A stretch of DNA of 64,000 bases from Megalobrama amblycephala. Lineage: Eukaryota > Chordata > Actinopteri > Cypriniformes > Xenocyprididae. The DNA is taken from positions 4,949,796 through 5,013,795 of the forward strand of contig NC_063061.1 in the NCBI RefSeq assembly GCF_018812025.1, in the 5' to 3' direction. Numbering within the stretch: the stretch's first letter is position 1; every line of letters begins with the position of its first letter. A model generated the notes under the pieces. It worked only from the letters and a program-made list of their open reading frames with translations. It was not told the origin of the DNA and did not search any database. Positions 35,896-48,429 of this stretch are shown here, piece by piece. Both the position numbers and the translations under genes were made by a program.

Positions 35896-37740
35896 TGGCA
35901 GCAAGTGAACAAATATATATACCCTTTTCACCAGAGACAGAGAAACTTCATGTTCTACTAAATAATGACAAAGCAGCTGATTGTGACATACATTTATTAG
36001 CACTAGAGTAAAGGCATTTGTGGCTTTTAATGCAACTTTGAATAATAGATTCATGTGGTGTTATTTTTTTCAATAAATAGGAAACAAAAAAGGAATGATT
36101 TAATACGGCACAGATTTAACATATTGCCAAGTAATATAAGGTTTGTCTATATTCTTAATAAATATTATCTGGTTATTTAAAATGATTAGAAATAAAATCA
36201 ATATTCAGGGATTGACTTGATAAGAAGTTTACCCTATCCTATTATACAAAGAATATATTAAATTATTATTTTTTTTTTAAATCGTACCCTCATTTACCCT
36301 TTTGTCTTTTCCATGAAAGAAATTAGGACGAGTAATGACAACACTTTCATTTGGGGTTTTTTCACACTTGGATGACATGGAATGTAAACAGACATGACTT
36401 GACTTGATTTGCATTGCTCACAGTAATTTGCATTTTATCAACAAGAAACTGATGTCTTTACTTGTAGTCAAATATATTTCTTGAGCTTTTTTTCTTTCTT
36501 TCTTTTTTCTTTTTTGCCTGAGGCAAAATATGACTCAGAGTGGTTGCAAAATTCCATGCTTACAAGAAATAAGGAAGAGATACAGCAATTAATCGGATTT
36601 AAAAGGAAAAATGATTCATTTTCAAAGCTGCAAAAGGTGTATCATGGTTTCCACGAAAATATAAGCAGTACTTTTTAAAAAAAAAGCTACTTTTTAACAT
36701 TGTTAATAAGAAATGTTTCATAATGAATGACAGCAAGTAAATATTTCATTATATATTGTCACACCGGTTTTTGCAAATTTTACTAAACTGTTTTCCTGCC
36801 GGCATTTCAGCATTCTGCCACTAGGGCAAGAAACTAGTTCAGCAGTGTGTCAGTTCAGTAAACACAAATGCAAAGCAGCACTTGTGAACATCACTCAAGG
36901 AAAGTTCATTAAACAAATATTTGAAAACAAATACCTTTGAGTTGAACTCGTGATATTTGCTAGCTAAATGTGAAGGAGGAAGAATATTTTATAAATTTGA
37001 GCTGACGTGCATAGGGGAATTTTTTGTTTGAATAGATTACTGCACTGGTTTGTCACTTTTTTGGCAGGAAAAAGTACATGTGAATTCCTTTAAAATGCAT
37101 GAATTTCTGCATTGATTACGCATGAAATGTGGTCTGATCTTCATCTAAGTCACAATTATAACCAAACACAATCTGACTTAACTAATAACACACAAAACAT
37201 GATCAGTGACAGGGTGGGTTGAGAAAAAGTGAAACTCTGTGTCCCGTCTCATTGGAGTCAATGAAGAAGAGTGAAAAAGAAATGAAAAAGTGTACTGGCT
37301 TTTAAATAAAGACACAAAAAGCCTGGTTACTAACAAATCTGTTCTTCTTAAGAAAGATTGGTTGGTGTGAACCATACCTCCATCCTAAAAGCTTTCAAAG
37401 GATTTTAAAATTGCATTAGAGAGATGCAAATTGCTGGAAAAGTCTACAAAAGCATCCACAGTATAAGAGAACCCATCTACAAATGTAGAAAACTCTGAAC
37501 TGTTGCTACTCAATCGGAGAATGACCTCCATCAAAACTCTACAAAGCTATCAAAAAACAAAACAAAAAAAACAACACTGAACAAAATGTCTCACGTTTGC
37601 CCAAAACCACCTGATGGTTCCACAACACTTCTGGAAATTTTTTCCGTGGACATTTAAGACAAAAGTTTTTTGTACAATGCTTTGCTTAGAGGAAAAGGGC
37701 ACTGCACACCAACACCAAAACCTCAACTGTGAACCCTTAC
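35896..37740. other. non-coding stretch
   Basis: AT-rich, with no gene and no element I can name. Confidence 0.45.
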
Positions 37741-38573
37741 CTTAAAGAGTTAGTTCACCCAAAAATGAAAATTCAGTCATTAATTACTCACTCACATGTC
37801 GTTCCACACCCGTAAGACATTTTCAGAACACAAATTACGATATTTTTGATGAAATCCGATGGCTCAGTGAGGCCTCCATTGCCAGCAAGAATAATTAACA
37901 CTTTCAAATGCCCAGAAAGCTACTAAAGACATATTAAAATCAGTTCATGTGACTACAGTGGTTCAACCTTAATGTTTTGAAGTGACGAGAATACTTTTTG
38001 TGTGCCAAAAAAACAAAATAACTTTATTCAACAATATCTAGTGATGGGTGATTTCAAAACACTGCTTCATGAAGCTTTACGAATCTTTTGTTTCGAATCA
38101 GTGGTTCGGAGCGTGTATCAATCTGCCAAAGTCACGTGAACTATTGAAGTTTCAAAACACTTGTGACGTAACGAAGCCTCGTTTACTGAAATCATGTGAC
38201 TTTGGCAGTTTGATACACACTCCGAACTGATAAAAACATTAACATAAAACATAACATTTAATATAATAAATAAAACATTTGTAAAGCTTCAAAGCTTCAT
38301 GAAGCAGTGTTTTGAAATCGCCCATCACTAGATAAAGTTGTTTATTTAAAGTCGTTAAACTGTAGTCACATTAACTGTTTTAAATACGTCTTCAGCTTTC
38401 TTGGCATCTGAAAGTGTTAATTAAGTCTTGCTGTCCTCACTGAGCCATCGGATTTTATCAAAAATATCTTAATTTATATTCTGAAGATGAATGAAGGTCT
38501 TACAGGTGAGGAACTACATGAAGGCGAGTAATTAATGACAGAATTTTCATTTTGGGGTGAACTAACCCTTTAA
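37741..38573. mobile_element. large palindromic foldback element (0.83 kb) with nested inner palindrome
   Basis: Outer ends TTAAAGAGTTAGTTCACCC and GGGGTGAACTAACCCTTTAA are inverted. The arms pair inward through GATGAAATCCGATGGCTCAG and its inverse. An inner inverted pair runs AGTGATGGGTGATTTCAAAA to CCCATCACTA at about 38040-38330, with its own GAAGCTTTAC/GTAAAGCTTC arms. It looks like one foldback element inserted in the middle of another. Confidence 0.85.
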
Positions 38574-40600
38574 TATTTTGTAAATAAAGTGGCAAATTAT
38601 CACTTCAATAAAAACTGAGGTTTAAACCTTTAAGCCAATTGAGATGATGTGGCCTAAAGAGGACTGTGCTATCAGACGATGCATAAACTGCAAGTTTGTG
38701 TGGAGGGAATGGTTCAAAATGGATCAAAAGGCTTATATGCAGCGGTGGAGGTTTTGCCGCTGAAGGAGGATCTACGAGTTACTAAATTCACAAGCACTGT
38801 GAATGATCAATGATTCAATATGTGAAAAGTACAGTTGTTTATGTGTGTAATTAGTTTAGTCTGACCCACTTTATATTAAGTGTCTTTATGTAGGCTACTA
38901 ACATTTAAATTAATCATTTAATACAATGCATTTATTCACATGTTTTTATTGTGCTTATATTTTTTTTTTTTAAATCCTATAAATACTAACCCTATTGTAA
39001 TTAGGCCTACATGTAGTTACTTAATATTACTCAGTACTTAAATGTATAATTACAGCGTAACAAAGACACCTTAAAATAAAGTGTAACCTTAATTTCTATA
39101 ATCTATAATTACACTGTTGACCTTATCGCTTAACCCACCCTTATACCACCAAACCTACCCATATCCACCTCAAGTGTTTCACAATACTTCATACTTCATA
39201 CTTAACACAATAAGTTTATTGTACCTAACAATTATTATTTTGATCACCTAATATAAAGTGTAATCAGGTCGCGTTTTCTGTAACTTCGACTCAGATGAAG
39301 ATCAGACCACATTTTATAAACAATGCAGATATTTTCAAAATGTTCACCATCTATTTTGCCCCTTTACAGTATATTGTGTTTAATCTTGTGCTATAGAGCA
39401 CCTTACTCTTTTACACATGTAGCACTTAAGAGCTCAGGAAAATCTTATGTCGGACATTTAACCTTAATAACTGACGTACGCTTGTGTCTCTCCAGACGTC
39501 TCTCCTATTTTATAAATCATTCTTAAGACTCCCTCCAGACTTCTAATTCATCTTATTCAAACAAATATCTTACCCTTAAACTGCTGCCCTGTGCTCATAA
39601 TGTGTCTTTGCCTCTCGCGCAGTCCCGGTGAGGTTCGCGCGTATGTGCGCTTCTCTCCGCGCGCACCCGCACGTCTCTTTTATAAGCCCTGGGAAATAGG
39701 TGTTGCCGAACGAGGACTGGGTATTATATTACAAACATGCTGTTTCAATTTCAACTTGACGTACAATTACACGAGTGTTAGTATGCTATTAACTAATACA
39801 GATAAGTATCATAATAATAAAAATCACAATCATAATAGAGGAGCGCGCGGAGGGTCGGTGTTTGCTTCAACATCTGTAACAATTTTTTACAGCCAGATAT
39901 TACAGACAGAGTATTTAAAAAAACTGACAAAACTGAGTTTTTGAGCGGGAAGCACGCACAGTTGTTGTGGTAAGGAAAAAGACGTGTGTACAAGTGAAAA
40001 CATCCTACATCTGAGGCAGGAGATCTAGAAAATGATTTATGCAGTAGTATAAGGACTGTGAGGGGTGGAAACACCAAAGCAAACAAGCATTCAATCATCT
40101 ATACTTAATCTATACTATATCATCTATACAATAAATACAAAATATAGCTGTACGTGGCAATCATCAGGGTCCAAGCATTAACTACAACCCTGTGAATTTA
40201 CTGAAATTAATCTTGTGATGCGTTTTTTACAGAAAAGTCCAACTTGTGTCTTTACTGAAAGTTAGGGTTTGATGAAGCAGGTTACAGCAACAAAAGGGCA
40301 ACTGACTGAAAAAAAAAGACTTAGGCCTACTGTTAGTGTTAGATAACTTTAAGGTAAGTCAAAACTACCCCTCTAAAAATGTTTAGCCTATACTGTCATA
40401 AGAATTTGTCGTTCTGGTAATGCTTTTTGAAAAAATCGTGTGAATTCGTACTAATTAGCCACCTTGTAAAATATGTAAGAAATATCATAATATATGTGGT
40501 GTGGACTCATATTAAACATTTTTAGATTGAGATTAATCGCATGTCATAGGATGTCAGGTCAATTTCAAATGAATGTGCTGCTCAAAACCTGAAGCATTTA
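38574..40600. other. non-coding stretch
   Basis: No exon found. A short CpG-bearing block at 39610-39720 (GCGCGCACCCGCACG) is the only GC-rich feature and is not tied to a gene I can see. Confidence 0.4.
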
Positions 40601-41015
40601 AAGGCACAATATGTAGGTTTTTCAAAAACCACTAAAACAGTGTTATATATTTTGTTGCCTTGTGTACGTTACCAGTATTATCCCAAATGTTTTCAAGAAT
40701 GTTTAAATCCAGAGAAATAAGCAATTTTAACCAGGACATGGATGTGTCCGACTGTCCATGCATCGCCTATCAGTGACGTCATACCCGCGTTACCCTCAGT
40801 TTCCGGTTTTATTTTGTAGAAACCATGGAAACACCAAACACCATGGAAACACCAAAGATGCTTTAATATATTATATGTTTTATTAGCAACATGTCCTCCA
40901 ACCAATACGCCCATTTAGGCCGTTTGTCACTTCCCTGAAATACGACCAATAGGAGCGTTTACTGAAGTTGCACCCCTATCGACAACAGGAAACTTTTATT
41001 GTTTTTTCCCCCCAC

Positions 41016-41115
41016 GTAGATCAATTGGTAGAGCATTGCAATATACAACAATATGCAATCATGTGATTGTGCGATCATGGGTTCGATCCCAGGGAACGCA
41101 TGTGCTCATAAAGTT
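41016..41115 (+). repeat. tRNA-derived SINE head
   Basis: Contains TAGATCAATTGGTAGAGCAT (A-box like) and ATGGGTTCGATCCCAGG (B-box and T-arm). The anticodon arm is disrupted by a long AT-rich insert, and a CATAAAGTTTATATGC tail follows, so it is a SINE rather than a tRNA gene. Confidence 0.65.
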
Positions 41116-41471
41116 TATATGCTCTATAAAGGGTAACTAAGGGTAGGTTTAGGGTTGGGGTAGGTGTGGTCGTTAATAAAAAAATGAGTTTTGCTAAATG
41201 GAAATAGGACAAATGGTGTAAAAAGTCCACACATTGCATTTAAATGAACGTGCATTTTGATTGGCACGACAGTCATATGTCATTTCATGACGACAGACGT
41301 AACACAATACTGTCATTATTTTTATGACAGCTAGAGGGCGCATGACTTTAAAACATAAATATAGGTTATAATAAGGTGCTTGAAAAAACGACCTATATTT
41401 CCGAGAGTACCATGTTTTACCATTCCTCAGAAAAAACACTATTTTGTCAAATAGCTAACATAGCATAATCA

Positions 41472-41874
41472 TGTCACAGAGTCACAACCATCACCAGATC
41501 AGCACTTCACCTACTTGTTCACTTTCCCAGGAATCCTGATTCACTGCACCTCATCATCAGCACTCACTATAAAGAGACACTTCTCCTGCACTGCCTTGCC
41601 TGGTCTCATCTGTACGAACACTAAACACCTGATCCTTACCTGATACTTACCTGCTCACTGGAATCCTTACCCGTCATCTGTCATCCGCCCTTCATCTGGT
41701 TCTTATCCATTCATCTTCAAAAGAGACATTAAAATTACTTCAGGCTGAGTCAACATTCAATCTGCATATTGTTCTAAACTCACCAGTCTGCATTCCTGTC
41801 CAGTTCCGTGCCTCTGTTCAATTAACTCTGTGTTTTATAAAACTTACCTGTCTGAATCCTTCAGTTGTGTGACA
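41472..41874 (+). mobile_element. solo LTR (403 bp) with 5-bp target duplication
   Basis: Begins TGTCACAGAGTC and ends TGTGTGACA, so it has the TG...CA ends and inverted TGTCACA/TGTGACA termini of LTR retrotransposons. AATCA flanks both sides (41467-41471 and 41875-41879). No internal region is present, so this is the product of recombination between two LTRs. Confidence 0.85.
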
Positions 41875-42075
41875 AATCAGATGCAGCTTTATTTTTTAGT
41901 AACAGTATAACACAGTATTTTCTCCATCATACAATATGTTTGTATTTAATTGCATGCCATTTATCAACACAAGCCATCCAGTGTTTATTAATATGATATT
42001 TTAAAATCGATCTAGCTTACTGCAGTGTGCAACAAATGTCTCACAGAATTCGCTTGGCAGCAATACACTCAAATG

Positions 42076-42979
42076 CATGGGCGTTGGAAGCAAAAAAAAT
42101 GTGGGTGGGTCCTCCCTCCAAATTTTTTTTATGCAATTATATATATATAGATAGATATAGGTAGATATAGATAGATAGATAAAATGCCAATCAATCGGTA
42201 GTTATTGATTTTTTTTAATAGAACAACGAGACACAAACCTTTACATTCAATCACGTTTTTGCTCCCATTTATTTTCACACATTGATCACACAGTGCATAC
42301 AAAGTTTAGTCCCCAAGTGCGCAAAACTGGAGAAATACACAATTACCTTTGATTTCGTTAGATAGAAAAGAAGCAGGGCCGTACGCAGGGTTTTATATTT
42401 ACCGAGGTCACAAAATGTATTATGCTAGGGGGGTTGGGGGGCATGCTCTACCCAAGAAAATTTTGATTTCCTTGGTGTACATATATGCATTTTAAGACGT
42501 TTTAAGGCCAACAAATTGGATAACAATAGCTTTAAAACCATGTCAACAAATACATACATGCATGCAGTTTTGAGGCAGCTTTAATCGCATGTTTGGTAAT
42601 TCCATGACTTAATTTACCTCCGAATAATGATGCCCGTAACGCTTTAGTTAAGCTATAATAAAGTAATATGCAGCGTGCGCCGGCGCATTTGCGCGAGCAA
42701 TTCTTGAGTTCGCACGAGCAATTCTTGAGTTCGCGCTTCGAGAACAGTAGGCTAGCCTAACAGCTGATTGGAGTTTTACTGACATAGCCTGACAACATCT
42801 CATCTGACTGCAGTTCACTGTTGTTCAACTGAAGCTACTTTTTCCACGCTCGTTTGACTTGTGCCTGGCGCTGAGGCGAAGGTGGAATGCGCGTCTGAAA
42901 AGTGTCCCGTTTTTTGTGATCGTAAAGAGACATTTTTTTATAAACGCAGCCCCCACATACAATGGTTCCGACGCCCATG
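42076..42979. mobile_element. hAT-like non-autonomous element with exact 8-bp target duplication
   Basis: Ends CATGGGCGTTGGAA and TTCCGACGCCCATG are inverted with one mismatch. CTCAAATG occurs immediately on both sides (42068-42075 and 42980-42987). The interior (904 bp) has no recognisable transposase; a TAGA/TATA microsatellite lies at about 42145-42181. Confidence 0.8.
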
Positions 42980-43358
42980 CTCAAATGTATCTAATATGAT
43001 AAACAGCACTGCTTAACCTCATAAGCTTGACTGGAAGAAGTGGAATCGGTGACTGTGGCATAATAAAAGTTCCTCTGCAGTTGAGCCTTGTTACACTCGT
43101 CTCACATTAGCAATTGCTCTTGCAGCCTCGTTTCTGCTCCCACATCTCGGCCCTGCTCTGCTTCATACTACAGTAACGTTAATAATTACATCCATGAACA
43201 TGATTTCTGCCCGAGTCCCATCCTGATTCTTTTCCACCGGCTGTGAGGTGAAGACGACATCTCCCAAGATTCAGCTCTCAAACTCGGCGTCATCAAGCTA
43301 CATCTTTGTTTTGAATAGGTGAACTCTAGTGGTGAAAATTCTACACACTGTGCTTTTA

Positions 43359-44350
43359 AGAGCCTTTTCATTTTTTAGTTTATTTCTAGAATATGTGTAG
43401 CTTGCAGTTTAAGTGTTTGTTTTATTATTCATACCACAATAGTAAATGTCTTTAGAAATTTTATAATGTACATTATCTTGAAAAACAAATAAAATGTTCT
43501 CTTCATTTTCAATGGACAGAAATATAACTTGAAAAAACATGATTTATTTGGGGTCTGTAAAAGTTAAACATTTAACAATCTTTAAGCATTTCACAGATTT
43601 CTATGTACACTCATTTTATAAAACTATGCTGTCAGTACACTATAGTTAAACAAATGAACTAGATCACTGCATTTATTTGATTAAAACTGATAGAAAAACA
43701 TTAGGTTGAAGAGATTCCTCATCCTGTGGCTCCCTCTAGTGGACAACATTAATATCACAGCCTTTATCTTTCAGTTAGTATCATAAATTCATTAGGAGCC
43801 TTAATCACCTTCAGTGCTTGAACAAATAAATAACAAAATATCAATATCCAGGGCACCAAGACACTGTCTATTAAACAAATCATCATCTAAATATATCTGA
43901 GCTCAAGCTTAGAGTAGGTCTATCATTACTACATAGAGAAGAGTTAATTAATATTATGTAGTCTCTCTCTTTATTCCTTTGATGACCTTTTAAGTCAGAA
44001 AGAAAAGGAACACAGAAATGACTCCTTTTTGCTGTGAGGCAACAGCACTACTCACTGAGTGTTATGAAGTCAGCACGCTCTGGTGTCTGAGATCTGGACT
44101 TTGTATGTTGAAATGTATTCATGTCTTGCTTCACCTTGTGCTTGCTCTCACTCCCTTGTTTGTTACCATGTTCAAAGCTCCTGGAAGGCAGGCCTGCAAC
44201 CTTTAGCCAAAAAAGCGTAACGGCTGTGGCGGTACGCTTCTTTGCTTGGACTCATGTCATGCCTGTTTCCATTTAGATCCTCATCTCTCTTTATTTGAAA
44301 CAACGCTGCAGACATTACACTGAGCCACCGTGCCGCCCTCTATTACAGTA
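43359..44350. other. non-coding stretch
   Basis: AT-rich. No gene or repeat I can name. Confidence 0.45.
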
Positions 44351-44470
44351 ATGTCGGTCGTGGCCTAATGGTTAGAGAGTCAGACTGGTAACCCAAAGTT
44401 TGTGTGTTTGATTCTCAATACCGGTAAGAAATGGCTGAGGTGCTCTTGAGCAGGGCACCTAACGGAAGGT
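44351..44470 (+). repeat. tRNA-derived SINE (V-SINE type)
   Basis: The head GGCCTAATGGTTAGAGAGTC and TGTTTGATTCTCAATACC are A- and B-box regions. They are followed by GAGGTGCTCTTGAGCAGGGC, close to the conserved central/3' domain of V-SINEs known from fish. The head is degenerate, so it is not a functional tRNA gene. Confidence 0.75.
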
Positions 44471-44687
44471 TCACACATACTCCGTTTGCAGTACATATGC
44501 GATGCAGGAGCAGGTCACTACACACAAGCATTAGCCATCTCAGCTCCTCATGACTACAGACGCAGTAGTACAAGCCACTTTTTCCTGCATTTTTCAGTCA
44601 GTTTCTTGCATTTTTCTCCCCTGTTGAACAACAACTTTTGTTACACGATAAAAGCTCCTTGTGGTTTATCGGATTGATCGATTAGAG

Positions 44688-44820
44688 CAGGGGTCGGCAA
44701 CCCAAAATGTTCAAAGAGCCATATTGGACCAAAAAAACAAAAAACAAATCTGTGCTGTAAGTGTATATTAGCTATATTAGCTAATATACTGGCTCTAGAG
44801 CCGCGGGTTGCCGACCTCCG
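44688..44820. mobile_element. 133-bp hAT MITE with exact 8-bp target duplication
   Basis: Ends CAGGGGTCGGCAACCC and GGGTTGCCGACCTCCG; GATTAGAG flanks both sides (44680-44687 and 44821-44828). The central part is AT-rich. A textbook miniature hAT insertion. Confidence 0.9.
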
Positions 44821-44828
44821 GATTAGAG

Positions 44829-46874
44829 CAACAATAAATGATGCAAAATATATGCTTTTCATAGTGCTTCCCTATGTAAAAAGTCACTTCCCGTTAACTA
44901 TGCCATAATAAGCTATGTCAAGCCAGGTTTAGATATTTGGAATAAGTGCACATTTATGGAATTCTTAAACAGACCACAGGATCGATCACAGAATGATGCA
45001 AAAATGGATAAACCCTTGAGTAACAGCTTCTAATGGAAACATTAATCAGTGTTGCCAACTAATTTTCAGAGGAAGTTGCTAAAGGCGGGTCGATTTGTTG
45101 CTAAAAGTTGCTAAATGACGTTGTGATGTCATTGGGTGGTGACTTCATCACATAGCCATGAAGCAAAACTGCGTTTTTGCGTAGTATACACATAAAAAAT
45201 ATGATTTGTTCTTAAAAAATAATGTAAAAATATATTTTATTTGCAAAAGTAATAGAAACAAAACAACATCTTTATGATCAGATATTTGTATTTTTAAAAT
45301 CAACATTGAATTATTGAACAGTTACACATTTTTGAACAACTACATTTTATGTATATTCTTATTAAGAGATTTTGAGCAATTATAGTTTTAAGCAGTGTAT
45401 TGGTTAGTCGTGTGTTACACTCTAAGAAAATTCCGTAAAAATAGGGCACAATATGAAGGAATTATCCATGTTAATTTTTCACAGGTGTTTTACCTGTGTT
45501 TTAAATAACGCATTGCATTTTGTGTTTTATGGTTACAACTTAACAGGTAATGTCTTAGCAGAAAATTACCAGTACCTTTTCTGTTTTTCAAAAAATAAAA
45601 AATAAAATAATAAAATGTCTTAAAGCGTACCTAACTGAACAACAAGTATAGATATAAGATAATAACATGCTCCAAATAACCAGTGCTCCACTGAAACCAT
45701 CATAATTACAATTCAAGGAGTTTCTTTTCATTTCCACAAATTAACAGTTGTAGTTTATTTTATCTGTGTATTTAATCAATCTCATCTATCTGCTCTCATC
45801 TATTTTTATTTAGTTTTTTTTTCTAATTGATTTTATCTAATCTACAATCTGATAATCTGATCTATTTTTTATCTATCTAATTGTTTATCTATTTTATCTC
45901 TCTTATCTATCCTTCTTAAAGAACAAACATGTCAAGAACATTTTGCAGGCTGGTAAGTGACTGGATTGGTGAAAATAATGTACAAATTAGATGAATAGTA
46001 TCTGCTGACATATTTTGTGCTGATTTTAGCATTTAAAAAAGGCTCATATTTACACTGAACCGTGACTGTAACACAATATATCAATCATTGTTATTTTTTC
46101 TCTCTAAAGCTCCTGACAAGTGATGAAAGATTGAAACATTGTGGCCTCCCACCTTTTTCATGAATGTCCAGTACATTGCACTACATAGTTATTGATCCGG
46201 TGAAGTGGAACTAGAATTTGGGAAGATAAACACACGTGTGCTACCAATGCCTAATAAAATGCATGTACACATGAAAGAGTGACATACATTATCCTGTATT
46301 AAAGGATAGGCTTAATCAAAACAAACTGCAATAATATAACCTCTAACAGCAATATGAACAGCAGTCTTCATAATAACAGTAAAATAACAGTAGGCGTACT
46401 TAGATGAATGACACTATATCTAATATTTTAATGCATGATAATTAAAATGATGCAACATATTTACAGAAGGCCATGGAGTGACTGTAATGCACATTAATTT
46501 CTAGTAGGATTGACAGCAGAACTAACAGATAAATTACTGAGATTAATCTTAGCCTGGTTGTTAACTTAATTTAGCTTAATTTAGCCTGCTTTCATGCAAC
46601 TGAATCAGGGCTAAATTCAGCCAGGATAACTGGAAAATCCTATTATCTTGCTTTTGTGCCCTCAGTAATCTTTAGAAAGGCAGCAATATAAACAAACCAG
46701 ACTAGAACTGAACGTGATGGCAGCTTCATATTCTCTATATTCCGCCTCGATGGCAGTCAAGTCAATTCAGCAGAAAAATTGCTCCTCTTCATAACATAAT
46801 TATTATGTCCAACATATGTTGTGATTTTCTGTTTAAACCTTTCTAAGCCAGCACATTACTGACTTTTCTCCATT
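44829..46874. other. non-coding stretch
   Basis: No exon found. Contains a TCTATCTAT-rich low-complexity stretch (about 45755-45915) and an ACACTCTAAGAAAATT repeat end near 45417. Confidence 0.4.
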
Positions 46875-47918
46875 AGAGTTGTGACGTTCGCGAACGAACC
46901 GATTCTTTTGAACGGCTCATAAACATGAACGATGGGAGCCGAGTCGCGGCTGGAGGGGAGCCGTTCTTTCTGTCGTTCTTTTTTCCTATGCGTGTTTCAC
47001 ACAGATGCACACAAATGAGCTTCTCCGCGAGACAGAACAGTTATAGGGGAGGGGCGCACCCACCCAGCGCAGGCCAACCCTTTATAGCGTGATGATATTA
47101 GTTATTAGTTGTGCACGCATCCTTCACGTGAGTACTCCAGTGGAAAAAAATTATCAGGAAAAAAAAATGTATTGAAATTTTTCACTAAAAGCTGTTTTGC
47201 ACAGACATTCATTGCAGCCCACTTTGTTATTGTTCATTGACTTGAAGGGGCTGATGTCCTATTTGCAAAGTTTACAGTAGTAATAGTATGTACTACATAC
47301 ATACTGTAGTAAAAGCTGTACTACATACTATGTAGTATGTAGACATTTCCATTTTATTTATTCTAATTTTATCTACTTTAAATATTTTTTGTTTTCTATC
47401 AAAATGTTCTTGTGTGATAACAATGTTCTGTGGAAGTGTTTGTAGTAAAAGCTGTTTTGCACAGAAATTCATTGCAGCCGGCTTTGTTTTTGATGTTTAT
47501 TTGTGAGTAGGTATTGTATGAATAACATAAGTCAACGTAGCTTTACACACACACACACACACTTTGTACTAAAGGTAAATCCAAAATAGTGATGTCACTG
47601 TCTAAGCAGAGGGATTTGTGCAACCCTATGGAATATAGTCCACACATGACAAATGAGGTAATAATCAATATTTCAGAATAATTCAAACTCAGATATTGGT
47701 GTGTGATATCCGAGTTTTAATTATTTGGCTACAAATCTCACCTCATCATTCCTCCCAGTGATTATTTCCAGGATAAACTGAGATGCCCCCAAGCTGGCTT
47801 CTTAAAACTGACTAAATATTTAAAAAGAGCCAAAAGAGCCGTTCTTTTGAACGGCTCTTTGAAAGGAACGGATCGCGAAGATCCGGATCCCCTCAAAGAG
47901 CCATAAATCCCATCACTA
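46875..47918. mobile_element. hAT-like element with GAACGGCTC-rich ends
   Basis: Left end carries GAACCGATTCTTTTGAACGG; right end carries AAAGAGCCGTTCTTTTGAAC and finishes GGGA-complement CCCATCACTA. The subterminal GAACGGCTC motifs are inverted between ends, as in common fish non-autonomous hAT-like elements. The exact left boundary is uncertain. Includes a TACTACATA palindromic cluster (about 47285-47342) and a CA microsatellite near 47548. Confidence 0.55.
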
Positions 47919-48429
47919 TTCTCCATCTCTTCCATTCTTATTTTCACTTCTTGACCGCCACCCGACAGAACCACGTGATTGAAAACAACCTATTAAAAGT
48001 TCACATCTATCCGAAATCCCCGGATGTGTTCCTGATCTGTTCCCTTTATCGAGTATGGAGAGGAGATTTGTGCGGACTTGAGACAGCTTTGTATCAATGA
48101 AAGTTGCCTGAACCACATTTGTGTGGCTATTAATGTTTAAAACCTTAAAATGAAAACGAAAAGAGGCAGAGTGGTGTTTAACTGGAGTAGAGCGAGCGTT
48201 ATCAAGTTCACTGCTGTACCATTTGCTGAATCCTCCCGTCTTCCTGAGCCGAACTCGTCAGAACTAACTCAAATATGAACTTCGCCTACTTGGTATTGAG
48301 AAACGCCTTAGTTCTCGTTCTGACATCCTCTCGAAATGATAACGGTAACACCAGTCTTCAGCGTCATTCCGACTTTCTACATCTTTGAAAATAAGGTAAC
48401 TTCGCCACTGGCATGAAGTTGTTTTGATG
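47919..48429. other. upstream of NLR gene, undetermined
   Basis: An ATG at 48149 opens a short frame (MKTKRGRVVFNWSRASVIK) ending at about 48277 without a convincing splice donor. It could hold an untranslated 5' exon of the NLR gene, but I cannot support it. Confidence 0.3.

Larger units (their letters stand above)
40601..43358. repeat. dispersed element, AAGGCACAATATGTAG family (copy C), with three insertions
   Basis: Left end AAGGCACAATATGTAGG, right end CTACACACTGTGCTTTT. Its inner segments match 32577-33360 in inverse orientation. It is interrupted by a tRNA-like SINE (about 41016-41115), a solo LTR (41472-41874) and a hAT-like element (42076-42979). Confidence 0.65.

Noticed and set aside
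41016..41115. Functional tRNA gene.
   Set aside because: A- and B-box-like motifs are present, but the anticodon arm is broken by an AT-rich insert and there is a SINE-like tail.
44351..44470. Functional tRNA gene.
   Set aside because: The arms are mismatched, and the GTGCTCTTGAGCAGGGCACC segment that follows is a V-SINE domain.
48149..48277. Short frame starting MKTKRGRVVFNWSR as an NLR first exon.
   Set aside because: No credible donor in the phase required by downstream exons, and no known effector domain.
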